Under the pieces are notes generated by a model that saw only the letters and a list, made by a program, of their open reading frames with translations, was not told the origin of the DNA and ran no database searches. Source: Edolisoma coerulescens (Eukaryota; Chordata; Aves; Passeriformes; Campephagidae). Taken from it: a stretch of 64,000 bases of DNA. A program made the translations under genes and the position numbers. This document shows positions 12,401-24,290 of this stretch, in pieces. Position 1 is the stretch's first letter; every line of letters starts with the position of its first letter. Location: positions 1,138,382 to 1,202,381 of the forward strand of contig VWZW01007673.1 in the NCBI GenBank assembly GCA_013397115.1, written 5' to 3'.

Positions 12401-15400
12401 TCAAAAGACAAGCAGTGAAAATCCTTCTGTTCAGAAAATTTAAGAGTATTCCCGAATAAACAAAATGTTTCAGTGTATCAAACATGACAGATGAGGAACC
12501 TGTGCAACTTAATATCAGTGCAGCCTGTGTTCCACAGAGGAATAAGGGTGCGCACTTAGCTTGCCCTCCAAATTCATACTACGGTGTTCAAATAATTTTA
12601 GACACTATTAAATATTAAAGGGCTTATTCCCACGTATAAGCAAATATTTCTATAAGCATGGGAGTTGCATACTGCATGACTTGCATTTTGTATTCTAAAA
12701 TCTTAATGTAAAGCTGTTGTTTGGTGCAGGGTTTTCTGGTGGTTTTTTTTAAAGTTTGGTTTGGGGTTTTTTGAGGGTAGTTATTTCATATGTGTTGGGT
12801 TTGGTTTTTTTGATGATGCATCAGGAAATCTAAAAAGGAAACACAAAAATCTGCATTATAGTGAAAAGAGAACCATTATGATGATTCTTAACATGAGACA
12901 AAAGCCAAATCTGCCTGGAGGCAGATCTTTGAAATGTATTACTTCAGGGTTTTAGCTTCTTTAAGCTAGCTTTTATGGCACAGAAGCAAAATGAATATTT
13001 TTAGCTTTTTGCTGAGTTTTCTCTCCCCCCTCAGCCCTTTTCAAGTTCATATCTCTGATCCCAGGGAATTGTTTGAGAAGCTGTCATTGGAATGAGGAGA
13101 AAGATTCAATAATATGCTTGTTATAGGCATTCAAAGCTGCTGTGTATAGTTATAATGGGATTTCAATGTGAAAAATCACTGTTCACGGTTTTAAAAAAAT
13201 CCCAAATATTATCATCTAAGGAAGGCACTAAATGAGACTATGCCTTTCACAATGCCTTGTTTAATGTAATATTGATCTCTTGGAAATTTTCCCATTGCAA
13301 TTGAAGTGTTAGACTATCAATTCATGGATGTAACACTAGTCATGTGTATTAATTGCGTGTGTACATGGTAGCGCTGTTTCACGGCCATACACAATTAAGT
13401 TGGAATATGTTGCTCCCCTCACCCTCAGGTTGGGAGTATCTCTTCAGGCGTGCCTGCTGCAGATTGTGGGGTACAGGAATCTTATTGCAGAGGTCGAGAA
13501 GCTGCGCCGAGAGCCTTACGATTCTGAGAATCCGCAACACGAGGAAATGCTTCTGAAGGTAGGCGCTGAGGAGGTACTTAGAGGGCATCCTGTATTCATG
13601 TCAGCTCCCAAGCCTGGTTCAGAAACCTCTTTGAAACATCCAGAGCTATTGTCACCTTCCTCCATCGTGTACCTGTTTGAAGATAAGACTACACAACATT
13701 ATAATCTGGTCTGGGTGTAACACCTGCCAAGCAAGCAGCTCACTCCCTGGCTGATAAATGAATTTCTCTTGGCTGGACTATATCTAGGCACTGGATACGC
13801 AGCTCTTAGAGCACAGAGCTGTTTTCTGCAGTGAGCTCTGGAAAAATAGCTTTATGTCCTATATCAGTACACCTTTCTCCAACACAAGGATAATTTTCTC
13901 TATTAACCAAATTACAAATTTATTTCTTTGATTCCTTGTATTTTTGAGGGCAGTGGCTGTGTATACCAATGGCAAACATCTATTTTTTATTGTGTGGAAT
14001 GGAAGATGGGAGCTGATGACTTATCAAATATATTTTCAAATGAAAACAAAATGAAACTATTATTTAGGTAATACATGCAGAGTTATGAAATCCTTGCCAA
14101 ATAGGTTTTACTTCCTTCATGCTTTCAGGAAAGCCTTGCACTGGAGCAGATAAAAAAAGCTCTTTTTTTTCCTTGAAACCATAAGCAGAGGAAGAGCTAG
14201 AGAGTTCTTATATTATAAGGAAACTGAGGAAAGAATAAAGGGTCTGGAAAACAGTCTAATAGCAAGCCCTGGTCCTGATCCTGGTTTTAACCATAGCTAT
14301 TGCAAGATGCTTCAGAGGAATGCCAAGAAACACAGAATAAGTGATAGTGAGCTTATTAGCTACAAGCAAAATGCCTTCTTAGAGAGTTTACAGAGCTCTT
14401 ATAAAAACACACTACCTGTTTGGTTGTGAGGGTTTTTCTTTTTCAATTATTTAAAACAAAAATATTGAAAACTTTAACAATACCACATGATGATGAAGAT
14501 GTCTTCCATGCTCTAGCTTGCAGTGCAAGGCTTTGCACAAGTCACAGTGAGAGCTTCTGGAAATTTTACCATAGTTGCTTGGTCTGCCAAAAATCCCAGT
14601 AGGTGCATTATACAAGCATTGTCAGATGCAAGTAACTGCTTCTAAAAATGCCTCAAATGGTCAGGGCTCCTTCTGGTGACTGGAAAGCTGCCTTTAAGGT
14701 TTGCCCGCTGCTGGAACGTGGGAGTCTCGCCAAGGAGTGGTCAAAATCCAGAGCTGCTGCCCTCGAGTGTTCTAACCATCAGGTAGACTTGGGCAGATGG
14801 GCTCCTCCTGTTCAAGTCCTGCCCCTGTGCAGCCAAATGCACAAATTTATGGGAGTAGAGTGAGTTTAACTAAAGGGACACATAGATTTACCCACTGAGG
14901 AAGCCTGTGTCTTGGAGATGAGAGATCTAGGTGCCAGCCTACAGTGTTGGTCCCTGAAAATACCAGGCACCTCACTGCAGGTTAAAGAGGGCCTTTGGCT
15001 CCAGGAAAGCATTCCTAAATACCCTGGGGCATCTACATTGCCCAGGGAGCAAGTTGGATCTGAGGATGGGATCATAGATGAGAAGGACAAAGGAGCTGGC
15101 TGTAGTCTCTCCTGGCCACCCAGCCTATGAGGGCAAGGTCCTGAGAATCATGTCAGCAATGATGTGTAAGTGCTTTAAAAACATAACTGCATGAGCATAT
15201 AAAAGCAAAATAGAAACTGAGCATTTGCCTGAGGAGAAATTAAACAGTGCCGCTTATGCAATGTTATGCAAACTCATAATTTTGAAAAAAGTATCAGTTT
15301 CACCTACATATTAGCACTTGTTTACAGCAGGTGTTCTGCTTTTGCAAATGCCAAATGGAAATATGTCCAAGGGTTTAATTCATTTTCCAATCCTCACTGT

Positions 15401-18400
15401 GGAAGAATAGGCTAGTTGGTTTTCATTCCTTCTAGATACTCTGCTAAGTGATCTCTGCAATGGGTAATTCAGGTTCCTAATGGCTATCATTTATTCATGT
15501 TTACCAGGAGAGCACTTTATGAATGAGAGAAAGATTAACTTAATGTGATTGCACTAATGACTAATACTGTATTTACTGTTGATGGATGAACATTGGTTTA
15601 AACAATGATGCTTTATGCAGTCATTACAAAGTGAAATCATTAAAGTTTTAACCTTCCTAGGGCACTTAATTTTAAATGCAGATAGAATTGCTAAAATTAA
15701 AACAATTTCTGTTTTTATTTGGGAAATGCGCATACAGCTCTTTCCCTTGGGTAGGCTTTGTCTAAGTGCTTTTCTTGAGGCCATACTCACCAACTCATGG
15801 TTGGTGATTAATACACTTTCTTAATCCTAAATTCTGATTTCTTAATACACTTCAGAAAGGGTGAGTTTGTGATATGGCACATGAGGTGTGCATAAAGGTA
15901 TGTATTTGCCGTATGTCAATTTAGGCTGCTTTTAGGTGCATAGCAACATGATATTTAGGCACTAAAGTTGCTGGATCAGTGCAGTTAAATGGATTTATTC
16001 CAGCTGATGATCTGGCTTGTTAAATCACTTTGGCCATTTCTTTATATGAGATCAATGAATGATTCTTCCCTTAGTTAAATATGGTGGTGCACATGCTATC
16101 CTTGTATGGATTATATTTTTTTTATGTTCTCCGATTTGCTCTTCAACACTGTGGTAGCCAAGTCAGCTCTCTTGATTTATAACCTTTCCAGAGACTTGCA
16201 AAAGATGCCAGAGAAAAGATTGCTGCAGAACCTCAGGGACTCAGAGCTGCTCTGCTGCTCTGTCAGTGATTTACAACCAAATTCCAGCCCATTCCTGTCT
16301 CTGTGCTTGTGGAGGCAGACACCACTTCGATGCACAAAGCATGAGTAAAACAAGTCTTCGTGTGAGATGTTAGAGCAGCTGTGATAAGGTCAGAAGGGCC
16401 TTGTAGGGCTGAAATGTCTGCAATACTTCAGAGTGGCTTGGGATTTCCCCCCACGCACACACATAAAGAGGAACTTCATTTGATTTTGTGTTTGGGTTGC
16501 TGGGATAGCAATGCAGTGATGTTAAATCAGGACTTAGCTTGGTTTAAAAAGAGGGAAAAAAAAAAAAGCTGTACTTTGTGGAAGCTTAATTATGTTTTAC
16601 CTGTAATCTTCCTAGTTGTGGAAATGCTTGAAGCCGAATTCACCACTGAAAGCTCGGATTTCGAAGCAATGGTGCGAAATTGGTTTCCAAGGTGACGATC
16701 CTAAAACAGACTTTAGAGGAATGGGTCTCCTGGGCTTATATAACTTGGTGTAAGTATGTTCCTGTGCAGATGGGTTTATGTGTGCCTGAAGTCATGAAAA
16801 GCAGCATTCCTTGCAGATTTTAGTAAATCTGTGGGAATAACTTATAAAAGTGCTAGGGACTTCATATTAAGCAAATGAAAGGACTTATTTGCTAGCCTAA
16901 TTTTTGGAGGGTTTCTCTTCTCAAAGGGGTCTCCTTTCTTTCAGTATTCCTAATTCAACCCCGTAATACCACTTGCTTAGCCCTTTTTTTAGTTTGTCTG
17001 TGACACAGTAATTTAGCACTCTCTTCCTTCGAGAAGGAAACTGTAATGTGTATTTTCACCAGTATCTAGATCTCCTTAAACAAAATGCCCTGGAAGTACG
17101 TAGGTGGGAGGGTTATGTTACTGCTCAGCTGCTTTCTTTGGGAATTTCATGCTGAATTCTTAAGCAAAACACTTGATATACAGTCACTGATGGCAGACTT
17201 AGGTAGTTTCAATACTACTTCAGTTTCTGTCAATACTCAAAATTAAGCAGTGAGTTTACATCACTTTTTCCTTCCACCTCACGCACACCAGGTGTTAATG
17301 CCATAGCTGTGCTTTGTAATTTGGGAATTGACTAATGCCTGTTATTTTCTCCAGCCCTTGTATTTGCTGCATGTAGTTACATAACTTAGAAACATTTGGT
17401 AAAATAACTTCTCCTTATGAGGCAAAAAAGAAATATTTTCTGCTTTTACAGATTGAAGGATATAAATCATCCTCTGTCCGTATGTTGTTCTCTAGTAAAT
17501 CTCAGTTGAGGATCTGGACTCTTGACTCTGGCTTTGAACTACCATTTGAAATTAATCCCTACCATGCATTTAATTTCTTAGTCTTCTGTGATGACTCATC
17601 TTGCTTAATGAATCTGCCAGATCAAGAATCCTGAACTGCTTTCTCTCGAGCTCAGCACCCAACATGCACTAGTAACAAACAACTGATTTTGTGTAGGGTC
17701 AGTAGAAAGGAAACTCTGGTAATGCACATTCACTAAACTCATACAGGAGTGCGCTTGTAGTTTGAGGCTGCTTTAATCTTTCATTTTGGGGGTCTGAGTG
17801 GCAGCTTAATGAGTTTAATATGTCAAATGCTACTCATGCGGTGTAACGCGAGCACTGACCTTTAAAAAGGTGTGTATGGACAGCTTAGTATGACTTCAGA
17901 TGCTTTTTTTTGTTGTATTTCTTTAACAACTCACCCTAAACGTGTATGTCTGCAGGTATTTTGCTGAATGGGACACTGAGATAGCTCAGCAAGTTCTCAC
18001 TGATTCTCTTCACCCTAAATACAGGTAATGCTTGAGACCAGAAACAATAACTTGAGAGAGAGCACTCTGCTGGCTCTGTTTGAGGAAGGGGGCTGTGTTT
18101 TTTCTCTTTGTTGGGCATCTCCTTGGGTATTACCACATGCTGTCTGTTTTAAAGTACTGATCCTGAAAGTTGATCAAGTGCAAGAGGCAAACTTGTATTC
18201 TGAATCTTGGAAATAGTTAAATTTGGTGCTAAATGTTTTCACTTCTGTTTTCAAGTGATTTCTGTATTTTTATTTACCTTTTAATTTGTTTGTGTTTTTT
18301 CATAATAAAGGGAAGTCACTAAGAAGGAACTAAGGTATTTTTTTCTTTTTTCTAAGTTTTCTGAGACACTACATGTAAATAAAGATCAGACTAAAATTTG

Positions 18401-21400
18401 GTGTGTTATAAACTCAAAGTCTTTGTTGCAACATCAAGAGATCCATATTCTTTTCTTTAAAGTTGACCCAAACATAGCTGGGGGTGGAACACTGGCTATA
18501 TATGAGCATGCTTATATATCAAAAATGAAATCCATCTTGCTGGATGTAGTTAAAGTGAATGACTTGATAATCATAAGTAGTCTAGGCCAAATATTTGTTA
18601 GCAGAGCTGAAAAGCCCCTTTACTTATAGTCACATTCCTTGTCTACCCTAACTAATGATGGTTCCAATTTGGCTACTCCATTGTCCTGACTGTTAAGAGG
18701 TCAGGTACCTTCAAGTGTCACAAACTGCGATGTGGGTAACTTGTCAATAAGAGACTTAGTCCATAATTATTGGGGGGATAGAGGCCTCTTAGCCAGTTAC
18801 GCAGAAATCAGTTGCCTTAAAAGACATTTTTCTTCTGCCAGTAATGTTACATATACATAAAGCTGATTCACACCTAAATCCTGAAGCTTTTGATCTCCAC
18901 AGGGTTTTTTTGTTGTTGTTGTTGTTGAGTTCCTAATGGTAATTCTGTGACCAAAAGCCCTTGGAATATAATTGGTGTTCTTCATTTGCATGTTTGATTA
19001 CCAAGGGCAGTCTTGGAGTGCTGTGTGAGCATGTGCAATTTCTATGCCTTGACAGAGCAGTCAGTAGAAGATAGATGCTGCAGGTGGTGCCCATGGTGAT
19101 CTTCCTGATGTGGTTGCTTAGCAGCTGTGCTTGTTTTCTGATGGGATCCTGATCAGTGGATTTTTTATCTCAGTTGAACTGTTTCACTTGCCCACATCCT
19201 ATGTGTGCCACCTTTATTATTTGGTCTTTACCTTGGGTTTTCCAACTGATGTTATGCCACAGCCTAAAAAGATGGCTCAGATTTTAGAGGAGGAGCAAAG
19301 AATAGTGTTTTCCTGTATGTTAAGCTATTTAGGAGCTAAAATTTTGTCCTCATGCATGCCACCTAGTAACCCTCAGGTCACGATGGGTGTGAACCTATTA
19401 GCATCTTAAGTACTTAATGACAACAATTTTTATGTGCTATATTTACATGAAGCTCAGGGAATTGTTTCTTGTGTAATATACACTTATTGAAGTTCAAGAA
19501 TAGTCTAAGAACAATGCTTTCACACATAGCTGTGTATAATTTGGGACCTAAAGCTTGCAAGCTCTGATTTGCCTTACTAAGGCAAAACTCCCACAGCCAT
19601 GTTAAGGTTGTAGCCCCTTGGTTAAGGTCAGTTCTGTGCCTGCCTTTAGCTGGTTATAAATGCAGGCAATGATTTCTGCTAAACTTGCTCATTTCAGTAG
19701 ACTCTAACCTGGTTAGTGGGATGTTGGCTGACTGGTTGGATCACACAGCTCTTTTAAATCATTGAAGAGCTGAAATTTAGTTTAAAATCAATCTGTTCCC
19801 TAATTAATTTTATTTTAAGGGAGGCGTCTTCTGTATCCTTGAAAAGCACTGCATTATTGTGCCAAATAATAGGAAACACTGTTCCTTATCTTTGACTGTT
19901 GAGTGATTTCTAATTTGGCCGGTCATGAAAACTTAACAGTCAGAGCAGTATTTTCATGTTTGCTGTCTCAGGTGGGTCATGCCTCCAGTGATGAGTATCA
20001 CACATATCTCTGAAAACACAAAAAAGCTAAAACCATCTTGGATTAGTTAAACGTTATTTCAACTTTTTGTACAGCTCAAGCTTAACTTAAGTGGATCATC
20101 TTTGTGGTCATTTTAGAAAACAACGGGCTTTTGCTGAGAGCATTGACATAGGTGCATTTTTTAATGGTGAGACAAGGTTATTGGCAGTGCTCTAAACCAG
20201 TTACCCATTTCAAGTCTGTTTATATCAATCCATTCAACCAGAAGCAGTGTTAAATGGGATTAGCCATATAAAAGAAGGTAAAATACTCTGTTCAGTCAAT
20301 GTTATAATATCAGAGAAGTTGAAAGAAAATATTTGTCAGTTAGTAATGCTTGGAATATCTAGATTTTAATTTTTTTTTTTCCTCAGCCAACTTAGCAAAG
20401 CTGAATGGGAGAAGAAAAAGTTTGATAAGGCAATTGGGTAAGTTTAAAGATCTTTTTTTAATTTGCTACAAATTAAAGCATGTAACCATGATGCTGTGTA
20501 TTTGAGGAGAAAAAGGTGTTTCCGGGTTACTTTTTAAAGGAAACTTCTGTGAGCATATGAGCATCTGCTGTCTTGACCACACCTTGGTTTTGATCAAAGA
20601 TTACAGGAGAAATAGTTCAAGCTATGTTTAGAAAAAAATAATCCAAAAATTTGATAGCAAGGAGAAACTTTGTGTGCTATGTATAGTGTGGTGATTAATA
20701 TCTGTTTAATTCTTCTTAGCACATGACATGATCAAGTCTCACTTCTTGCTGTCAAAGCCAGGTTCAGAACTGCTTTTAGGAAAGTATAATAGGGGAGAAA
20801 TAGTAGTGAGAGTTTTTTCTTCTTAAGCAGTGGGTTTGGTATAGCTGCATTATTCATGAGTATGGAACTGGATGTTCCTTCTGAATGTATCTAAAAATCT
20901 GTAATACAAGATTTTACTGCCCTTATTTAATTTTTCCATGAAACTTGCCATTAGGCCTCATTCTGAAGTTAACTTCTGGACTGCTGTTTATTTTTTTCCC
21001 TCCTGAAATGCAAAAAAAGGTTAAAGAAAAAGAAAATATTTTGGTTTGCTTGATAGAGGTAGTTGAAAAAATACCCAGGACAGTCTAGAGAAGACTTCTG
21101 TCTTTAGCTGAGAAAAAACATCCAATCACTGAATATCCAAACGTGTTTACTTTTATCACTAAATGTCCATGTGAGTCTTTATGTGCTTTCTTGGGAAATA
21201 ATCACTACTAGAGATGTCAAGTTCTTTATGCACCAGCCTCACAAATTAACTTCCAGTTTCTGAGTTTTGTTGTGCCTAAATATACTTCACTTGTTGATAT
21301 CTCTTAGCAGGACAGAGTTTGCCTAATGAGTCTGATTTTCATGTTTCTGTTTCCAGCATGCTCTGATTTAGGTTTTTGCCTGTTTTCTGCCCCTTGTCTC

Positions 21401-23098
21401 TAGTTCTCTTATAGGAAGAAATTAGAGGTGGCTTGGCTGGATCTTTTTCACAAGCTTTTTAGCCACATTAATGTCTTTATAGGACAGGTTGTTGAAACCT
21501 GATATTCCTAACTATGGGTAATGAGTTCCAGTGGGAACTCCAGCAGTAAAAAATAGCAAGTGGTGGGTCACCCTGCAGCTGTGGCCACCATGTGGAGTCC
21601 TTGCCCTGTTTCAGAGGCCAGTGCAGGAGCACAGGGACATCTGTTCTTGTTCCTATTTTGTAGGAATGAATCAGTACTATTCCACTGAAAAGGCTGGCAC
21701 AGTGATGAAAGTCCTGTTTTCACTGTGACCATGTATTTCCCAAGGGAAATGCTGTATGAAGCATGCAGGATAAATGTTTTCCTTGCTTTCCACCCACACA
21801 CACCTTGGAAACTCACAAAGGAGAGAATTAATACGTCTCAGTAACACACGAAATCTGCAACATCAGGGTCATCAGCGTTTCTTAAAATGCGCTGAAAGAA
21901 GGTGAACTCTCAACAAAAGTTGCTGCTTTTCCTTACAGCTACTCTTTTGCTATTGTGGGCATTAACATAACAGACCTGGCATACAACCTGCTCGTGAGTG
22001 GGGCTCTGAAGACCCATTTCTACAATGTTGCTCCAGAAGCACCAACGCTCACTCACTTCCAGCAGACGTTCTGTAAGTGATGGGTGTGAGTGTGGGGCAA
22101 GGGGTGGAAATGCATAATTGATACTCTGCTAACACTTCTTGTACTGCCCATAGTTTAAAAAAAGAAATCAAATCTGCTGCCATAGCACAGAGACCGTAAT
22201 GCTAGTCTTGCTCTCCTGTCTTTAGGATGCTTGGATTCAGCTCCTAGCTGTGATGGAGGCCACTACCAACCAAGGTGTAAAACAAACAAAGAAACACAAA
22301 GAACATGCACTAAGTGCCTTAACAAGTGACCTTCCTGTTTTTTTAAATAATAAGAAGAAAGCAAATATGCTTTAAGGAGTGTCTGAATATTGCTTCTACT
22401 TAAATCCAGCTGCCATATGATACTTGCATCTACATTCAAGTGTTACTCTCCACCCTTCAACAGAGTTGCAGCTCCCCCGCCAAAATAATGCTTTAACAGC
22501 TCTTTCCCCTGTATTCGAGCATCCCTTCTACAGCAGAGGCCTGCTGTTCATCTTTGCACAGTGGGAGTAAAACTTCTAATATTTTTCAATGTGTAGGCAA
22601 GGAGCTGATAATTAGCACCTGCAGCATCTTTCCCTGTTTTTCTACTCCCTGGTTTTATGTTTCAATTTGTGAATCCATGTCAAGATGACTAGTGACTTTT
22701 TGTGCTTATTGTGGGAAATTCTGCCCGTGTGTATAATATTCATCCAATTTTGGGGTTGTGCAGAATAGGTTTAGTCTTGTTCCTGCACAGTGTCATGAGG
22801 TGTCAGATCTCAGTGACCAGGATTCTCTGTGCAAATCATAATTATTAATTCCAGGCTACTTTCTAAATTTATATGTCCTCTTTACATGCTGTATTTATCT
22901 CTTCTTCCTTTTTATTGTTTTCTAGGCTACTTAATGCATGAATTCCACAAATTCTGGATTGATGAGGATCCACTGGACATAATGGAATTCAATCGTGTCA
23001 GAGAGAAATTTTACAAGCGAATCTTGAGACAGCTGCAGAACCCAGAGATGGCTCTGTGTCCTCATTTTGCTGCATCAGAAAGTTTAATCAATATGTAG
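6293..23098 (+). CDS. ELMOD1: ELMOD1, ELMO domain-containing protein 1 (spliced, first coding exon outside window)
   Basis: ELMOD1 is a GTPase-activating protein for ARF/ARL small GTPases, expressed mainly in neurons and inner-ear hair cells; that role is family knowledge. Ten exons with GT-AG borders join in a single frame into 328 codons plus TAG. Adding six residues from an upstream exon, as in human, gives 334, the length I recall for human ELMOD1. The N-terminus has a hydrophobic cysteine-rich stretch (VCLYFYCKCLWRC). The ELMO domain covers roughly residues 130-310. It holds the GAP signature GFQGDDPKTDFRGMG, whose arginine (AGA at 16715-16717, residue 174 in full-length numbering) is the known catalytic residue. 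The C-terminus reads FAASESLINM. ELMOD2 is excluded because the N-terminal and C-terminal residues match ELMOD1 far better. No frameshift or internal stop is seen, so the gene looks functional. The initiator codon is not at 6293: the G at 6292 completes a codon begun upstream. Confidence 0.97.
6590..6618 (+). CDS. ELMOD1: ELMOD1 coding exon 3 (29 nt)
   Basis: This very small exon encodes EASLKGSKSK, matching the human ETSLRDSKSK segment. The acceptor is cccttacag and the donor is AAG-gtgagt. It lies only 152 bp after the previous exon. Its length is not a multiple of three, so skipping it would break the frame, which implies constitutive use. Confidence 0.93.
6619..7805. other. ELMOD1 intron 3
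   Basis: Unique-looking intron of about 1.2 kb. I see nothing functional in it beyond the splice sites. Confidence 0.7.
7806..7903 (+). CDS. ELMOD1: ELMOD1 coding exon 4
   Basis: The acceptor is ctttttag and the donor is CA-gtaagtt. The exon encodes RLQTSVNVHPDAIEKTIDD followed by IMELKRINPDINP, with the last glutamine codon split across the intron. It is the linker ahead of the ELMO domain and is close to the human sequence. Confidence 0.96.
9562..9860 (+). mobile_element. CR1 LINE 3' end
   Basis: It includes ggtttagattagatgttagg, ggatgccccatccctggaag, ctggtctagtggaaggtgtc and the tail aaccattctgtgattctac. This is a typical young-looking CR1 3' end in ELMOD1 intron 4. Confidence 0.93.
10697..10760 (-). 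mobile_element. Short CR1 3' end fragment
   Basis: It reads aggatcacagaaaggcttgg, then ttggtagggaacttaacagt and catctagttctcctgctcc: the antisense last 60 bases of a CR1 copy. Confidence 0.7.
11421..12402 (-). mobile_element. CR1 LINE, about 980 bp, RT 3' portion
   Basis: This is the longest CR1 copy in the window. The minus strand still encodes recognisable C-terminal RT text, including LDPWTKANCIRFNKSKH, DIEGLERVQRRATELG and SCEEQLRELG, broken by frame changes. The 3' end starts near 11421 and the copy is 5'-truncated at about 12402. A small direct duplication (caccccaagct twice) occurs near 11800-11822. Confidence 0.93.
13429..13558 (+). CDS. ELMOD1: ELMOD1 coding exon 5
   Basis: The acceptor is caccctcag and the donor is AAG-gtaggc. 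The exon encodes LGVSLQACLLQIVGYRNLIA followed by EVEKLRREPYDSENPQHEEM, ending LLK. It covers the start of the ELMO domain and is nearly identical to human. Codons are more GC-rich than the flanking intron. Confidence 0.97.
13559..16615. other. ELMOD1 intron 5 (3.1 kb)
   Basis: No CR1 copy is seen. Bases about 14650-15140 are more GC-rich than the surroundings and might be an old unrecognised repeat. Before the next exon is an A run near 16556-16567. Confidence 0.65.
16616..16749 (+). CDS. ELMOD1: ELMOD1 coding exon 6 (GAP motif exon)
   Basis: The acceptor is tcttcctag and the donor is TTGGT-gtaagt. The exon carries SKQWCEIGFQGDDPKTDFRG and then MGLLGLYNL. This is the ELMO signature with spacing W, GFQ, P, TDFRG, LG. 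The catalytic arginine codon AGA is at 16715-16717. The split codon at the 3' end gives V where human has Q, a conservative position next to YFAE. Confidence 0.97.
16750..17955. other. ELMOD1 intron 6
   Basis: About 1.2 kb of unique-looking sequence. Nothing else is recognised. Confidence 0.7.
17956..18024 (+). CDS. ELMOD1: ELMOD1 coding exon 7
   Basis: The acceptor is gtctgcag and the donor is AG-gtaatg. The exon encodes YFAEWDTEIAQQVLTDSLHP then KY, with the next codon split as AG+N. The human equivalent is YFAERDATAAQQVLSDSLHP. Confidence 0.96.
18311..18334 (+). CDS. ELMOD1: ELMOD1 24-nt cassette microexon
   Basis: This 24-nt exon sits between a T-rich acceptor ending cataataaag and a weak donor, AG-gtattt, which lacks the usual G at +5. 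It adds eight residues (about REVTKKEL) and matches human DITKEEIS. Both borders fall after codon base two, so inclusion or skipping keeps the frame. I recall that human isoforms differ in length by eight residues, which fits this exon being alternative. Confidence 0.9.
18335..20386. other. ELMOD1 intron 8 (2.05 kb)
   Basis: T-rich sequence directly follows the microexon donor (tttttttcttttttct). A short (GTT)n run is at 18905-18927. Nothing else is recognised. Confidence 0.7.
18905..18927. repeat. (GTT)n microsatellite
   Basis: Six consecutive GTT units within a T-rich stretch. Confidence 0.85.
20387..20437 (+). CDS. ELMOD1: ELMOD1 coding exon 9
   Basis: The acceptor follows a long T run and ends cctcag; the donor is GG-gtaagt. 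The 51-nt exon encodes SQLSKAEWEKKKFDKAI and part of a glycine codon. It matches human SKFSKAEWEKKRMDKAIG. It is joined correctly with or without the preceding microexon. Confidence 0.95.
20438..21938. other. ELMOD1 intron 9
   Basis: 1.5 kb of AT-rich unique sequence with no features recognised. Confidence 0.7.
21939..22072 (+). CDS. ELMOD1: ELMOD1 coding exon 10
   Basis: The acceptor is tccttacag and the donor is TTCT-gtaagt. The exon encodes YSFAIVGINITDLAYNLLVS then GALKTHFYNVAPEAPTLTHF and QQTF. This is the core of the ELMO fold and is almost identical to human. Confidence 0.97.
22073..22925. other. ELMOD1 intron 10
   Basis: 853 bp of unique sequence, ending in a C/T-rich tract and tctag acceptor. 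Confidence 0.7.
22926..23098 (+). CDS. ELMOD1: ELMOD1 last coding exon
   Basis: The acceptor is gttttctag. The exon encodes CYLMHEFHKFWIDEDPLDIM then EFNRVREKFYKRILRQLQNP and ends PHFAASESLINM with TAG at 23096-23098. This closes the ELMO domain and gives the typical ELMOD1 C-terminus (human ends FAASEGLINM). Confidence 0.97.
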
Positions 23099-24290
23099 TT
23101 ACTCAGTTGATTTTATTTGGAAGCACTGTCTCACTCTTGGTTTAGATCACTGTTAGACCATCACTAGCATACTGAATGACCATGGCAATCGTGTGCATGT
23201 TTTTGGCGCAGTGTTCATCTGTTTTTGTCACATGATCCCCTTATGCTTCTCTTGTTGGGGGTTTTTCATTTTAAATGGGTGCTCACATTGCCTCATTATG
23301 CAGTGTTACCTTCTGAATTGATGTCCAGATATCAGAGTTTTTCTATTTTTTTAGACTTTCCTCATAATTCAGCATTGACAATTGAATTGTATTTCTCTAG
23401 CAGTGTTTTTGTATATGTGGAATAAGTAGCTGGATCTTGTATTGTGAAAGCTTTTTAACTTCTCGGTATGTTTTAAGATAACTACTGGCATTTCAAGCAA
23501 AATATATGTTTGGACCTCATCTAGAAGATAATGTAATTTAATCTAATGCAGGCAAACACATTAAAGTCCAATTTTCTCCATGCAACCATTATATGCTTAA
23601 TGCAAAATCAATGAGGCTTATGAGATACAAGTTTCAGCAAGAAGAGTTTATGCAGAATTACAATCAAATGCATGAATACCAAATGGTCTGGTGATGCTAA
23701 TACAGTGAACTGTGAACACACTCACAACTACCAGATACTGGCAGGGGCCAAAAATTATAACATCAGGCTGTTGTCACCAACACCACCATGCTGAAGCATG
23801 GTCTAGATTCCTGCACATTCCTTTGGGTATACAGAGGTTAGTGGTTTGTGTTGCATGTTGGAAGGCAACATGATTTGGTCACGTGGTGCTTGGTGAATTC
23901 AGGGGAACAAAAATATGTATCTTTTCTTTGAACTACTGAAAATGTTGCTTTGGTTGTCAATTCAGTTCCTAAGAGCTGGGAGAAATAATTAATTAGAAGG
24001 TTTATAACAAAACTGCTTGTGTTTCCCAGACTACTTATTAAAAAAATTTAAAATGGCAAACTGCCTTTTTTCTAAAACCATAAATGAATAAAAGTGTTTG
24101 ACACTAAGATTGTGTAGTATACTGAACAACATCTACCATGGCATTTCATACCCATGGTATTTTTTACCTTCTAAGCAATCAATTTTAGTATTATATGTTT
24201 GTGTAAATCACTTGCATATGGAGATTAAATTGAGTAGTGTCCAACTACTTGTGAATTATATGAATAAATTATACATCATTCTAAACTGAA
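23099..24290 (+). other. ELMOD1: ELMOD1 3' UTR with candidate poly(A) sites
   Basis: The sequence after the stop is AT-rich and free of repeats. AATAAA occurs at 24087-24092 and 24263-24268. The second is followed within 35 bases by a GT/T-rich stretch (tgtgggttttattttt), so cleavage near 24285-24290 is the likeliest end. More AATAAA copies near 24722, 25053 and 25547 could serve longer transcripts. The exact end is inferred. Confidence 0.6.
24087..24268 (+). promoter_or_regulatory. ELMOD1: Two AATAAA polyadenylation signals
   Basis: AATAAA hexamers begin at 24087 and 24263. Only the second has a clear downstream GU-rich element, so I take it as the main site. Confidence 0.55.

Larger units (their letters stand above)
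7904..13428. other. ELMOD1 intron 4 (5.5 kb)
   Basis: The intron holds three CR1 fragments (9562-9860 +, 10697-10760 -, 11421-12402 -) and a T/G-rich tract at 12729-12815. The rest is AT-rich sequence without recognisable exons. Confidence 0.75.
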
